From the NCBI RefSeq assembly GCF_002892835.1, contig NZ_PJMB01000010.1, forward strand, positions 62,001 to 126,000: a stretch of DNA of 64,000 nucleotides. Direction: 5' to 3'. This DNA comes from Arthrobacter sp. AFG7.2. Its GTDB lineage: Bacteria > Actinomycetota > Actinomycetes > Actinomycetales > Micrococcaceae. Under the pieces are notes generated by a model. It ran no database searches. It was not told the DNA's origin and worked only from the letters and a program-made list of their open reading frames with translations. The position numbers and the translations under genes were made by a program. This document shows positions 1-8,343 of this stretch, one piece after another (position 1 is the stretch's first letter; each line of letters begins with the position of its first letter).

Positions 1-110
1 CAGACAACAAAACGAACTCATACCTGTTGCCGGTCAAGAAGGCTGTCCGGGACAAGGCCGGGATTATGGCCGGTGACGTGGTCCAGGTCCGGATCGCAGC
101 GGACTCCTGA
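1..110 (+). CDS. C-terminal end of a DUF1905-type protein (partial)
   Basis: Only the last 35 codons lie in the window. Reading from base 3, the visible peptide contains the segment LPVKKAVRDKAGIMAGDVV followed by a short basic and hydrophobic end and a TGA stop at 108-110. This agrees with the small beta-barrel fold of DUF1905 proteins, where a conserved PVKKAVRxxxG stretch precedes the last strands. Function is unknown for the family. It converges on metZ, whose stop codon is only 12 bases away. The start and the full domain order cannot be judged from this fragment. Confidence 0.6.
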   Translation, partial: DNKTNSYLLPVKKAVRDKAGIMAGDVVQVRIAADS

Positions 111-121
111 GAAGAGACACG

Positions 122-1330
122 CTAGATCTGCTTGAGCGCCTGTTCCAGGTCACCAATCAGATCGTCCGCGTCCTCAAGGCCCACCGAAAGCCGCACCACG
201 CCGTCGCTCAAGCCGATGGCTGCCCGTCCCTCCGGACCCATCGCACGGTGCGTGGTGGTGGCCGGGTGCGTGATGAGGGACTTGGCGTCTCCGAGGTTGT
301 TGGAGATGTCGATGATTCTCAAACCGTCCAGCAGCGCAAAGGCGGCTTCCTTGCCTGAGCGGCCACCCGTCGTCGCAAGCTCCAAGGTAAGGACGGTCCC
401 GCCGGCGCTCATCTGCTTTGCGGCCAGCTCATACTGCGGGTGCGACTTCAGGAGCGGGTACTTCACCCAGCTCACGGCAGGCTGCTGCTCCAGCCACTCG
501 GCGAGCCGCAGGGCGGTGGCCGAGGAGTGGTTCACGCGCAGCGCCATGGTCTCCAGGCCCTTGGTCAGAACCCAGGCGTTGAAAGCGGACAACGCCGGGC
601 CGGTGTGGCGCATCAGCTGCTTTACGGGGCCGTCGATGAACTCCTTCGTGCCCAGGATGGCGCCGCCAAGCACCCTGCCCTGGCCGTCGATGTGCTTGGT
701 GCCGGAGTAGACAATGACGTCCGCGCCAAACTGCCCGCAGCGCTGCAGCAGGGGAGTGGCAAACACATTGTCGACGACGACAGTTGCCCCCGCGGCATGC
801 GCAAGTTCGCTGACTGCGGCGATGTCCACGATCTCCTGCATCGGGTTTGACGGCGATTCAAAGAAGACGGCTGTGGTGGGCTCGGAGAGTGCTGCGCGCC
901 ACTGCTCCAGGTCGGGTCCGTCCACGAAGACCGTTTCCACGCCCCACCGCGGCAGGATCTCGTTGAGGATCACAAAGCAGGATCCGAACAGCGAGCGTGC
1001 TGCAACCACACGGTCGCCGGCTGCCAGCAGGGCACCCAAAGCCGTGAATACCGCGGACATGCCGGACGCCGTCGCAAAGCATGCCTCAGTTCCCTCGAGG
1101 AGGCGGAGCCGTTCCTGGAAGGTGGCCACGGAGGGATTGCCGTACCGGGAGTAGACAAAGCGCTCGTCCTCGCCCGTGAAGGCGCGTTCGGCAGCAGCAG
1201 CGGATTCGTACACGAACCCGGAGTTCAGGAAGATGGCTTCGCTGGTTTCCTGGAAGTTGGTGCGGTCCAGCCCGCCGCGAACAGCCTGCGTGTCGGGGCT
1301 CCAGCCGGCGGCGTCTTCGTTGAAGGTCAC
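122..1330 (-). CDS. metZ: O-succinylhomoserine sulfhydrylase, PLP-dependent
   Basis: This 402-residue protein is a Cys/Met-metabolism PLP enzyme. It shows the SRYGNPS substrate loop (residues 61-67), the ESPSNP segment (158-163) and the YSGTKHIDGQGR motif whose Lys212 should bind pyridoxal phosphate. Within the family, the DGQGR sequence after the lysine is typical of MetZ, which makes homocysteine from O-succinylhomoserine and sulfide; substrate choice between succinyl- and acetyl-homoserine remains inferred. It is the last gene of a leftward operon: its ATG directly abuts the stop of a rhodanese gene. A SAM-IV riboswitch stands in front of the operon, so feedback repression by S-adenosylmethionine is expected. 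Confidence 0.9.
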   Translation of the reverse strand: MTFNEDAAGWSPDTQAVRGGLDRTNFQETSEAIFLNSGFVYESAAAAERAFTGEDERFVYSRYGNPSVATFQERLRLLEGTEACFATASGMSAVFTALGALLAAGDRVVAARSLFGSCFVILNEILPRWGVETVFVDGPDLEQWRAALSEPTTAVFFESPSNPMQEIVDIAAVSELAHAAGATVVVDNVFATPLLQRCGQFGADVIVYSGTKHIDGQGRVLGGAILGTKEFIDGPVKQLMRHTGPALSAFNAWVLTKGLETMALRVNHSSATALRLAEWLEQQPAVSWVKYPLLKSHPQYELAAKQMSAGGTVLTLELATTGGRSGKEAAFALLDGLRIIDISNNLGDAKSLITHPATTTHRAMGPEGRAAIGLSDGVVRLSVGLEDADDLIGDLEQALKQI

Positions 1331-1741
1331 TTAGTTCTTTCCCAGGTTGGTGGGCAGGCCGCGGTTCTTCCAGCCGTTGACCGTGCGTTCGCCGAAGCGG
1401 TCCGGCTCGCCCTCGAAGCCCTCAAGGACGTTGTAGGAGGTGAAGCCCGCCTGCGTTGCAGCTATCGCCGCGGCAATGGACCGCTGGCCTGAGCGGCACA
1501 GGAACACCAGTTCGGTTGAACGGTCCTCCGGAGCCTGCTGGTTCAGGTCAATGATGAAGTCGGGGTTCGGAATACCGCCCGGGAAGGACCACTGGATGAA
1601 GAGGGGATCGTTGTCCGTGGCTTTGGTATCGGGAATCCCGATGTGCGCCCACTCGCCTTCGGTCCGGACGTCCACCAGGACGGCGCCCTGTTCCAGCTTT
1701 TCCCAGGCCTCCTGGGGCGTCAGGTCTCCGGCGTAGCTCAT
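1331..1741 (-). CDS. Single-domain rhodanese-like sulfurtransferase
   Basis: A 136-residue cytosolic protein consisting of one rhodanese domain. The DVRTEGEW segment (24-31) and the active-site loop CRSGQR, with Cys82 as the persulfide carrier, are intact. Rhodaneses move sulfane sulfur between thiols; sitting between a DUF1737 gene and metZ, this one may feed or detoxify the sulfide used for homocysteine synthesis, which is inference from position. Its start overlaps the upstream stop by four bases (ATGA), and its stop touches the metZ start, so the three genes are translationally coupled. Confidence 0.9.
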   Translation of the reverse strand: MSYAGDLTPQEAWEKLEQGAVLVDVRTEGEWAHIGIPDTKATDNDPLFIQWSFPGGIPNPDFIIDLNQQAPEDRSTELVFLCRSGQRSIAAAIAATQAGFTSYNVLEGFEGEPDRFGERTVNGWKNRGLPTNLGKN

Positions 1742-2016
1742 GCGTGGCCCTCGCCGTCGAAGTCAAGGTCCTCGCCCGCGGACTCGAGATCGTCAACAGC
1801 GTAGGCGACGGCGGCATCCGCTGACGCAATGGCTGCCGGCAGGACCACGGCCTGCGCCACGATGACGCTGGTGCCGTTGAAGGTTGCGGCGGGGCTGCCA
1901 TGCAGCACGTACCCCTCGGCCAAGGCGTTCGAGATCCGTTCGCAGAATTCGCGGTTGTCCGATCCGCTGATGAGGCGGTAGGACAGTTTTTCTTCAGGGG
2001 CAGGTGCGTCAGACAC
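1738..2016 (-). CDS. DUF1737 domain-containing small protein
   Basis: A 92-residue acidic protein. The core (about residues 12-60: YRLISG, FCERISNALAEGY, LHGSP, VIVAQAVVLP) matches the DUF1737 family, short proteins of unknown role. The GTG start at 2016 is supported by a GAAGGAG ribosome site six bases upstream. It is the first gene of the SAM-riboswitch-controlled metZ operon and overlaps the rhodanese gene by four bases. A link to sulfur or methionine metabolism rests only on this context. Confidence 0.8.
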   Translation of the reverse strand: MSDAPAPEEKLSYRLISGSDNREFCERISNALAEGYVLHGSPAATFNGTSVIVAQAVVLPAAIASADAAVAYAVDDLESAGEDLDFDGEGHA

Positions 2017-2059
2017 GACGGATCTCCTTCTCTCACGCTTGCAACTCGAATGGGTCGAT

Positions 2060-2150
2060 ATGCCGAGTGTTCACCTGAGGCACCCCGCCGCGGAAGGAGG
2101 GTTGCCGACCGGCCAGTCAGGGCTTGGCGCCGGTACTCATTACTCCCCAA
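2060..2150 (-). promoter_or_regulatory. SAM-IV riboswitch controlling the metZ operon
   Basis: Read on the minus strand, the leader contains in order ATGAGTACCGGCGCCAAGCC, then CTGGCCGGTCGGCAACCCTC, then CGCGGCGGGGTGCC, and closes with GGTGAACACTC. The GAGT near 2143 pairs with ACTC at 2065-2068 to form P1. The GGCAACCCTCC and CGCGG-GGGGTGCC blocks are the hallmark core of SAM-IV riboswitches, known from Actinomycetales. It ends about 45 bases before the GTG of the first gene, so ligand binding could act by terminating transcription or blocking translation; no separate T-tract terminator is visible, which favours translational control. Confidence 0.88.
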
Positions 2151-2427
2151 AAACGTAACACCTGACGCCCGGCCCCGCACCGCCGTCGTCGTCATGTTGC
2201 GTAACTGAGCGGGTGCAGCGGCGGGCCCGTCGGCCTCACCTTCATTCAACGTACGACGGCGGCTCCGCGGCGGGCGCGTCGACGTCAGGTGTGCAGGCCG
2301 CTGCACCCCAGCCGGATAAAGTTTCTTTCGGGGCGCCGCCCCGTCACTGGAGCATCAGTCCCTGGGGGTCTTCATCAGTACGCCATCTGCCGCCGCGCCC
2401 AAACGTCCCGTCCGAAGCGGCACCCCT
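2151..2427. other. Intergenic region between the metZ operon and the OpgC fusion gene
   Basis: This 277-base stretch should hold the leftward promoter for the metZ operon and the rightward promoter for the OpgC fusion. I see no convincing sigma-70-type hexamer pair with correct spacing, no terminator and no long repeat. No reading frame here has a ribosome site or a recognisable product. Confidence 0.4.
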
Positions 2428-4854
2428 GTGCCCGGCCGGATGTTTGCTTTCCTCGCCACACTGCTGATCGCGGTCCTGTCCGCCGTTGGACCCGCAGCGC
2501 CGGCGCAGGCTGCCAGCAGTTTTCCAGAGGAAGGCAAGCCGCTGCTCGGGGCAGTCCTTGAATGGGGCGAGGATACCGCTGCCGGTTTTTCTGAACGGCT
2601 CGGGGCGTCCCCGGCAATCTTCGGGCACGACATGGCGTTCCCTTCCCGCGCCTCGGAAGAGAACGACATCCGGGGATTCCTGGAACAGTCCGCCGGTCAG
2701 GGCGCCCATGCGATGCTGACGGTCAGGCCCACTGTTCCCCTGGCAGAGGTTTCTGCTGCAGCAGCTGCAGACTTCGCCGAGGATGTGCGGCGGCTGGCCG
2801 GGAACTTCGACGGGAAGCTGCTCATTCGCTTTGCCCCGGACATGAACGCCAGCTGGGTGGACTGGGGCCAACAGCCGGCTGCCTACCGTTCGGCGTTCCA
2901 GGCAATGACGGCGGCCTTTCGGAGTGCCGATGCCAGCGGCCGTTACCTGATGGTGTGGGAACCCTACCTGGGTAAGGACTATCCCTTTGACCGGAACCGG
3001 AATGCGCCGGCGCCCGGAAGCGAAGGCTTCGCCCTGCTGGATACCAACGGCGACGGCGCCTGGACGGGTTCAGATGCTGCCTACGAACCCTTCTATCCGG
3101 GCGACGACGCCGTGGACTGGGTTGGGCTGACGGCCTACCATGACGACACTGCTGGAGGCGCAGCAGTCAATACGGTCCCTCGGTCGGGTGAACTGCAGGA
3201 AATGCTGACCTCCTCGGGTGGGGAAAACTTTTACGGCACGTATGCGGACGGGCGTGACAAACCCTTTCTGCTGCAGACGGCTGCTTTTTACAGTCCGGCC
3301 TCCGGTGGCGGATCGGAAGCCGACATCAAGAATTCGTGGTGGGACCAGGTGCTCGGTACTGCCGGGTCAGCTGGCTTCGCCCTTACCGGGGCAGTGGTCT
3401 GGGACGAGCGCACCAGCACCCGCGACACCGGGGTTGCAAGCATCGACTGGCGGCTGACGGGAAACTCCACCATTGCCGACGCGGCTCTGGCCCGGCTGCA
3501 GGCCTCGCCTGTGGTGACCGGGCCCGTCACGGACATCAGCGCCGGGAACGGGTTGAGCAGGTCCAATACCCTGTCCGGCGCGGGGGCCTGGGCCGTGGGG
3601 GCGGCGCTCATCATCCTGCTGGTGGCGCTGTGGCGCATCCCGGCCAGACTGGGCGCGGTATCGGCATGGGCGTACAGCGATCCCTCCAGCAGGGACTCAC
3701 GGGTGGACCTGCTGCGGGGCCTGGCCATCGTCTTTGTGGTGGTGAACCACCTCGGCATGGTGTCGCTCTTCCAGCTCCTGACCCAGGAAGCGGTGGGCTT
3801 TGTTTCTGGTGCCGAGCTGTTTGTCCTGTTCTCCGGCCTGGTGGTTGGCATGGTCTATAGACCCCGGGCCAAGGAGGATCTGGGCACCGTGGTGGACCTG
3901 ACCTCGCGGCGGGCGGGGAAGCTCTACCTGACGGCGCTCGTGGTGCTGGTGGGTGTCTTCCTTATGTCACTGCTGCCAGTTTTCCGGACAGAAGCACTCA
4001 CCACTTTCAGTGACCAGGGCACCGGCGGGGCAGGGCACGACGGGGCCGGCCGCACCTACGATCTGTATGCCGGGATGGAAACACTGTTCCAGTTCCCTGT
4101 CCCGGCGCAGGTCCTGCCCGCCATCCTGCTGCTGCAGTTTGGGCCGTGGCAGTTCAACGTGATGGGCCTCTACGTGGTGCTGCTGCTGGCCAGCCCGCTC
4201 ATCCTGGCCGCCCTCAACCGCGGCAAAGCCGTGTGGGTGCTGGCGGCAACACTTGCCCTGTATGCCGTGGGTACGGTGACGCGCTTCCGACTCCTGCCGT
4301 CGCAGTTCGAGGATTCCTTCCCCTTGCTGGTGTGGCAGGTGCTGTTCATCATCGGCCTGGTGGCCGGATTCCACCGGCGCAGCATTGTCGCCTGGCTTTC
4401 GGCACACCCCTGGGTGGTGGCGGCCTGTACTGCTGCGGCCTTCGCGTTCGCATTCCTGTCCTGGGGAAACCCGTACCTGGCCAACGGGTTCGACGTCCGC
4501 CTGGCGATCATCCCGGATACCCTGTACCGGACCATGTACGACCTGCTCTTTGGACGCACCTATCTTGCCCCCGGCCGGTTACTCAACGTCCTGGTCCTGG
4601 TGGTGGCAGCCTATGCCTTCCTCACTGCGTACTGGAGGCCGGTGCAGCGGGCCCTCGGCTGGTTCCTTGTTCCTTTGGGCCGTGCCACCCTCTACGTCTT
4701 CATCATGCACGTGGTGCTCATCGCCGTGGTGGCCAATATCCCGGTGCTCCAGCAGGGAGATGTCCTCATCAACACGCTGGCCTACATCGTGGTGCTGGGG
4801 CTCCTCTGGGTGATGGTGCGGACACGGTTCCTGTTCCGCATCATCCCAACCTGA
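2428..4854 (+). CDS. Exported GH26-like domain fused to an OpgC-type membrane acyltransferase
   Basis: An 808-residue protein in two parts. Residues 1-28 form a signal peptide or first membrane helix ending in APAQA. Residues 35-360 look like a GH26-type (beta-mannanase-like) barrel: IRFAPDMNASW at 133-143 and DDAVDWVGLTAYH at 226-238. After a helix near 385-403, residues 425-800 form an OpgC-like polytopic domain starting DLLRGLAIVFVVVNHL. OpgC enzymes transfer succinyl groups onto periplasmic glucans. The usual catalytic Glu residues of GH26 appear replaced (Asp138, Gln283), so the barrel may bind rather than cut glycans. A DxNxDG calcium-type loop lies at 205-216. The GTG start lacks a clear ribosome site; ATG at 2440 is the alternative. 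Confidence 0.75.
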   Translation: MPGRMFAFLATLLIAVLSAVGPAAPAQAASSFPEEGKPLLGAVLEWGEDTAAGFSERLGASPAIFGHDMAFPSRASEENDIRGFLEQSAGQGAHAMLTVRPTVPLAEVSAAAAADFAEDVRRLAGNFDGKLLIRFAPDMNASWVDWGQQPAAYRSAFQAMTAAFRSADASGRYLMVWEPYLGKDYPFDRNRNAPAPGSEGFALLDTNGDGAWTGSDAAYEPFYPGDDAVDWVGLTAYHDDTAGGAAVNTVPRSGELQEMLTSSGGENFYGTYADGRDKPFLLQTAAFYSPASGGGSEADIKNSWWDQVLGTAGSAGFALTGAVVWDERTSTRDTGVASIDWRLTGNSTIADAALARLQASPVVTGPVTDISAGNGLSRSNTLSGAGAWAVGAALIILLVALWRIPARLGAVSAWAYSDPSSRDSRVDLLRGLAIVFVVVNHLGMVSLFQLLTQEAVGFVSGAELFVLFSGLVVGMVYRPRAKEDLGTVVDLTSRRAGKLYLTALVVLVGVFLMSLLPVFRTEALTTFSDQGTGGAGHDGAGRTYDLYAGMETLFQFPVPAQVLPAILLLQFGPWQFNVMGLYVVLLLASPLILAALNRGKAVWVLAATLALYAVGTVTRFRLLPSQFEDSFPLLVWQVLFIIGLVAGFHRRSIVAWLSAHPWVVAACTAAAFAFAFLSWGNPYLANGFDVRLAIIPDTLYRTMYDLLFGRTYLAPGRLLNVLVLVVAAYAFLTAYWRPVQRALGWFLVPLGRATLYVFIMHVVLIAVVANIPVLQQGDVLINTLAYIVVLGLLWVMVRTRFLFRIIPT

Positions 4855-4891
4855 TTCCTTAGCGGCCCCGGTAGTCCTGCCGGTCTGGAAA

Positions 4892-5563
4892 TTACGGCTG
4901 AGGCAGGATCAGTTGGTGGAGCAGGTGGTCCTGCCACTGCCCGGCGATCTGCAGGTACTTCGGGGCCACCCCGATCTCCTGGAACCCGGCCCGCTGCAGG
5001 ATTTGCCGGGACGGTTTGTTATGGAGCAGCGTTGCTGCCTGGATGCGGTGGAGACCGAGTCCATCACGCGCGTAGCCGGCTGCAAAGCGGACGGCTGCTG
5101 TGCCGATTCCTTGTCTCGTGAGGCCGTGGTCCACCCAGTAGCCCAGGTTGGCGCTGAGGAAGGGGCCACGGACAATTCCCGTCAGCGTGACGGCCCCCAC
5201 CACATGCTCACCGCCGGTGCCGCTCCCCGGCGTGCCGGCGGCGTCGTCCTTTTGCTCCACCACAATCCACGGAAGCTCGGAGCCGGCAGCGTGCAGCGCA
5301 CGCTTGCCACGGATGAGCTCGAGCTGGTGCTCCGGAGTGAAGAAGCTGTCGTCGCGGTGTGGTTCCCAGGGTGCGAGGTGCCCGCGATTCCGCTGGTATG
5401 CCTCTGCGAGTGCGCCCGCATCCCCCTCCGTCAGCGGGCGGATGCAAAGTCCTTCCCTCAAATACGTGCTGCTGCCAGTCAAGAACGGGACTCCTTCAGA
5501 GAGCGGCTCCGAAGCAGCGTTTACTCCACGGAAATAAGAATGGTACAGCACGGACACTGTCAC
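4892..5563 (-). CDS. GNAT-family N-acetyltransferase, RimJ/RimL type
   Basis: A protein of up to 223 residues with a GNAT fold: the first strand REGLCIRPLTEGDAGALAEAY, a central ANLGYWVDHGLTRQGIGTAAV block carrying the acetyl-CoA-binding QGIGTA loop, and the late HRIQAATLLHNKPSRQILQRAGF segment that RimJ/RimL-type enzymes show before the last strands. It probably acetylates a ribosomal protein, an amino acid or a small amine; the substrate cannot be read. The GTG start at 5563 gives an N-terminal extension of about 30 residues that does not look like the family, so a start nearer 5490 is possible. It ends convergently 37 bases from the OpgC fusion. Confidence 0.8.
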   Translation of the reverse strand: MTVSVLYHSYFRGVNAASEPLSEGVPFLTGSSTYLREGLCIRPLTEGDAGALAEAYQRNRGHLAPWEPHRDDSFFTPEHQLELIRGKRALHAAGSELPWIVVEQKDDAAGTPGSGTGGEHVVGAVTLTGIVRGPFLSANLGYWVDHGLTRQGIGTAAVRFAAGYARDGLGLHRIQAATLLHNKPSRQILQRAGFQEIGVAPKYLQIAGQWQDHLLHQLILPQP

Positions 5564-5625
5564 AGCATTTGACGAAACATTTCACCCCTACGCTCACCTC
5601 GTAACACTCCGGTGAAAGGGAAAAA

Positions 5626-7230
5626 ATGACAGATGCGACTCGCAGGAATTTCCTCCGCTACGTGGGCATGGTGGGGGGAGCCGGGGTGATGTACGAGACC
5701 ATGGCCGCGATGGGCCTGGCTCCTGATACAGCAGCGCCTGCCTATGCTGCGCCCCGGGCGGATGACCTGCGCGGCAACGGCAAAAGCGTAGTAGTTCTTG
5801 GTGGCGGCATAGCCGGCCTGACCACTGCCTATGAGCTGGGTAAGGCTGGCTACAAAGTCACGATTCTTGAGGCGCGGATGCGGCCGGGCGGACGCAACTG
5901 GACCGTGCGCGGGGGAACCGAAGAAACGGACCTGCGGGGAGTTACGCAGCGGGCCACGTTCTCGAAAGACCAGTACATGAACGCAGGCCCCGGCCGCATT
6001 CCGCAGCACCACATCACCATGGACTACTGCAAGGAACTGGGGGTGGCCATCGAGCCCTTCACCAACCAGAACGCCGACGGCTACCTCTTCCGTGAAGGCA
6101 GCAGCAAGCTTTCCAATACCCCCATTCGGCACCGCGCTGCTAAGGCCGATGTTTACGGGTACGTCTCCGAACTGCTTGCCAAAGCTACGGACCAGGGCGC
6201 TCTGGACAGTTACATGAGCGCCGCCGACAAAGAGAACCTGATCTCCTTCCTGCGCAATTTTGGCGCGATCGGCGGCAAGGTCCCGGGGGACGCCGCTGCG
6301 AGCTTCAAGTACACCGGCACAGGCCGTAAGGGCTACTCCGTACACCCCGGAGCAGGCATGGAAGCGGGAACACCGCTGGCGCCCGACGCACTGACCGATG
6401 TATTCGCCAGCGGCGTGGGGAACTACTTCTCCTTCGAGTTCGGCTGGGACCAGGCCATGATGATGTTCCAGCCCGTGGGAGGCATGGACCGCATTCCATA
6501 TGCATTTGAAGCAGCCATCGGCAAGGACAAGTTCGTGTACGGCGCCCAGGTCCTGTCGATGAACAATACCGCTGGCGGTGTTTCGGTCGATTACACCAAC
6601 CCCGGTGGCCAAACCAAGAGGATCGAAGCAGACTTCGCCGTCTGCACGCTGCCCCCGCACATTGCAGCCAAGATCCCCGGAAACCTTCCCACAGACGTGC
6701 TGGACGCCCTCAAATTCGCCACCCCCAGCGACGCCGGCAAGATTGGCATCGAGTACTCCCGTCGCTGGTGGGAAGAGGACCACCGGATTTACGGCGGTAT
6801 CACCAACACCAACATCGACCTCGGCAATATGTGGTACCCCTCCACCGGGTTCCACGGGCAGCGTGGCACCATGGTGGGCTACTACAATACCGGCGCCAGC
6901 GCACGTGCCTACAAGGAACTCAGCCCCGAAAAGCGGCTCAGCCGGGCCCTTGACCAAGGAGCCCGGATTCATGGCGACGTATACCGGAAGGACGTGGCGG
7001 CGTCGTTCTCGGTGGACTGGGGAAGCACCGCGTTCTCGGAAGGCGCCTGGGTGGGCTGGCCGTCCCAGACCGATGCGAAATACGCCAAGCTTCTTGAGCC
7101 TTCCGGCAACATCTACTTTGCCGGTGACCACCTCAGCCATGCCATTGCCTGGCAGCACGGCGCCATGACGTCCGCCCGGGTTGCCGTCACCGCCCTGCAC
7201 ACCCGCGCCGCCGCAATGGTGGCCGGATGA
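5626..7230 (+). CDS. Tat-exported flavin monoamine oxidase-type amine oxidase
   Basis: A 534-residue flavoprotein. Residues 6-11 (RRNFLR) plus a hydrophobic stretch and APAYA near 41 form a twin-arginine signal, so the folded FAD enzyme is exported. The FAD-binding GGGIAG loop is at 59-64, followed by the ILEARMRPGGR segment of flavin amine oxidases; FAGDHLSHA near the C-terminus is the second FAD contact. Such enzymes oxidise an amine or amino acid to an imine, giving hydrogen peroxide. A purine-rich AAAGGGAAAAA stretch precedes the ATG. Its TGA overlaps the next gene, an exported RidA protein, so imine product and imine hydrolase are co-expressed. The amine substrate is not evident. Confidence 0.85.
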   Translation: MTDATRRNFLRYVGMVGGAGVMYETMAAMGLAPDTAAPAYAAPRADDLRGNGKSVVVLGGGIAGLTTAYELGKAGYKVTILEARMRPGGRNWTVRGGTEETDLRGVTQRATFSKDQYMNAGPGRIPQHHITMDYCKELGVAIEPFTNQNADGYLFREGSSKLSNTPIRHRAAKADVYGYVSELLAKATDQGALDSYMSAADKENLISFLRNFGAIGGKVPGDAAASFKYTGTGRKGYSVHPGAGMEAGTPLAPDALTDVFASGVGNYFSFEFGWDQAMMMFQPVGGMDRIPYAFEAAIGKDKFVYGAQVLSMNNTAGGVSVDYTNPGGQTKRIEADFAVCTLPPHIAAKIPGNLPTDVLDALKFATPSDAGKIGIEYSRRWWEEDHRIYGGITNTNIDLGNMWYPSTGFHGQRGTMVGYYNTGASARAYKELSPEKRLSRALDQGARIHGDVYRKDVAASFSVDWGSTAFSEGAWVGWPSQTDAKYAKLLEPSGNIYFAGDHLSHAIAWQHGAMTSARVAVTALHTRAAAMVAG

Positions 7231-7952
7231 CAAGCACGCCTTATCCCACCGGAACGCAAGCCGCAACCAGAAAGTACTCCATGCTCCGTCGCCGCCTTTC
7301 CCTGATCGCAGCCGGTGTTGCCGGCGTTACCCTCACTGCAACTGCATCTTTCGCCGCTCCTGCGGTGTTCAAGGACCTCACAGACCCCAAGCCCGGCACC
7401 ACGGTGTCCAACCTTCCCGCCGGCCAGGACAATCCGATGATCGCCAGCGGGGTGGCCATCGGCGCGAACACGCCTATCTACAAGACCAGCGGGCTGGGGC
7501 CTGCCGCCCTCAATACTGCCGCGCCGGCGGGCAGCGAGCAGCGCTACGTTGATACCGAAGTGTTTCCAGGAGGAGTCCTGACGCCCGGCGTCACCATCAC
7601 AGAAGCCCAGGGCATCAACGTTCTCCGCCGGATTGGCGAGAATTTGGCGCAGGCAGGGCTGGATTACGACGACGTCATCACCATGCGCGTTTTCCTGCAG
7701 AATCCTGCCGGTGCAGAAAAGGCCGACTTTGACGGGTGGAACCGCGCGTACAGACAGTACTTTGCGAACACCAGCCTCTCGGACGGCTCACCCATCAAGG
7801 TTCCCCTGGGCTCGGCTGCGTCTGCCGAACCGTTCGTGAAGACCACCGCCCGGCCGTCTCGCTTTGCGCTGGAAATTGAGAACCTGCCAGTCAACGGCTG
7901 GCTGGTGGAGGTGGAGGTGGACGCAGCGTATCCGGCGTCCGGAGGCAGGTAG
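7227..7952 (+). CDS. Exported RidA/YjgF-family imine deaminase-like protein
   Basis: A 241-residue protein with an N-terminal signal (Arg-rich start, hydrophobic residues 24-39, ASFA cleavage region near 43) followed by a RidA fold from about 70. The segments TEAQGINVLRRIGENLAQAG, DYDDVITMRVFL and ARPSRFALEIENLP are the standard RidA blocks; the last holds the Arg and Glu used to bind and hydrolyse 2-iminoacids. Family members are usually 125-135 residues and cytosolic, so the extension and signal are unusual. The start overlaps the amine oxidase stop by four bases (ATGA). An internal ATG at 7281 would shorten the leader but keep a signal-like segment. Confidence 0.85.
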   Translation: MTSTPYPTGTQAATRKYSMLRRRLSLIAAGVAGVTLTATASFAAPAVFKDLTDPKPGTTVSNLPAGQDNPMIASGVAIGANTPIYKTSGLGPAALNTAAPAGSEQRYVDTEVFPGGVLTPGVTITEAQGINVLRRIGENLAQAGLDYDDVITMRVFLQNPAGAEKADFDGWNRAYRQYFANTSLSDGSPIKVPLGSAASAEPFVKTTARPSRFALEIENLPVNGWLVEVEVDAAYPASGGR

Positions 7953-7967
7953 TTTCCGCACATACAG

Positions 7968-8015
7968 AAACGGCGTGGACCGCGTGCCGGTAAGGCAGCG
8001 GTCCACGCCGTTTTT
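7968..8015. terminator. Bidirectional intrinsic terminator after the RidA gene
   Basis: A 15-base-plus perfect stem, AACGGCGTGGACCGC at 7969-7983 against GCGGTCCACGCCGTT at 7998-8012, encloses a 14-base loop and is followed by five T residues. The three A residues at the left edge weakly serve the opposite direction, where the 84-residue gene ends at 8031. Confidence 0.9.
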
Positions 8016-8030
8016 CCGTCGTCCGGAAGA

Positions 8031-8285
8031 CTATACGAGTCCCGGGTAGCTGGCCAGGATGTAGTCGGCGGCAGCCGGGCCCTTCATGCGCAGGCCGTTG
8101 TGACCGGGTGCGATGCGGGCGTTCATGGCCGACCAAAAAGCGGATTCCGGTCCCGGCTTTTGCTGGTTGATAAAGCACCAGCTGGTGTACAGGCCATACA
8201 GGCGGTCGCGCTCGAGCGTGGAATCCGAGGCTTGGTCGAGGTAGGTGGCTTCGTTGAGGAATAGATCGAACTGCGAATGCGCCAT
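8031..8285 (-). CDS. Conserved-looking hypothetical protein, 84 residues
   Basis: The product is 84 residues with an aromatic-rich, mildly acidic sequence (MAHSQFDLFLNEATYLDQAS..., LYGLYTSWCFINQQKPGPES near the middle). I do not recognise the family. No signal peptide, membrane segment or metal motif is visible; a single Cys sits at residue 37. An AAGGGAAGC ribosome-like stretch precedes the ATG at 8285, which together with normal codon bias supports a real gene. It ends against the bidirectional terminator and starts divergently from a TetR regulator. Confidence 0.6.
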   Translation of the reverse strand: MAHSQFDLFLNEATYLDQASDSTLERDRLYGLYTSWCFINQQKPGPESAFWSAMNARIAPGHNGLRMKGPAAADYILASYPGLV

Positions 8286-8343
8286 GACGGCTTCCCTTCG
8301 CTAAGTGCGGTGGTGCCGCCGTTCGGCTACAGCAGCTAACCCT

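Noticed and set aside
5560-7266. 568-codon open frame antisense to the amine oxidase
   Set aside because: It is a by-product of high-GC codon use in the opposite strand; no domain is recognisable, while the plus strand encodes a complete flavoprotein.
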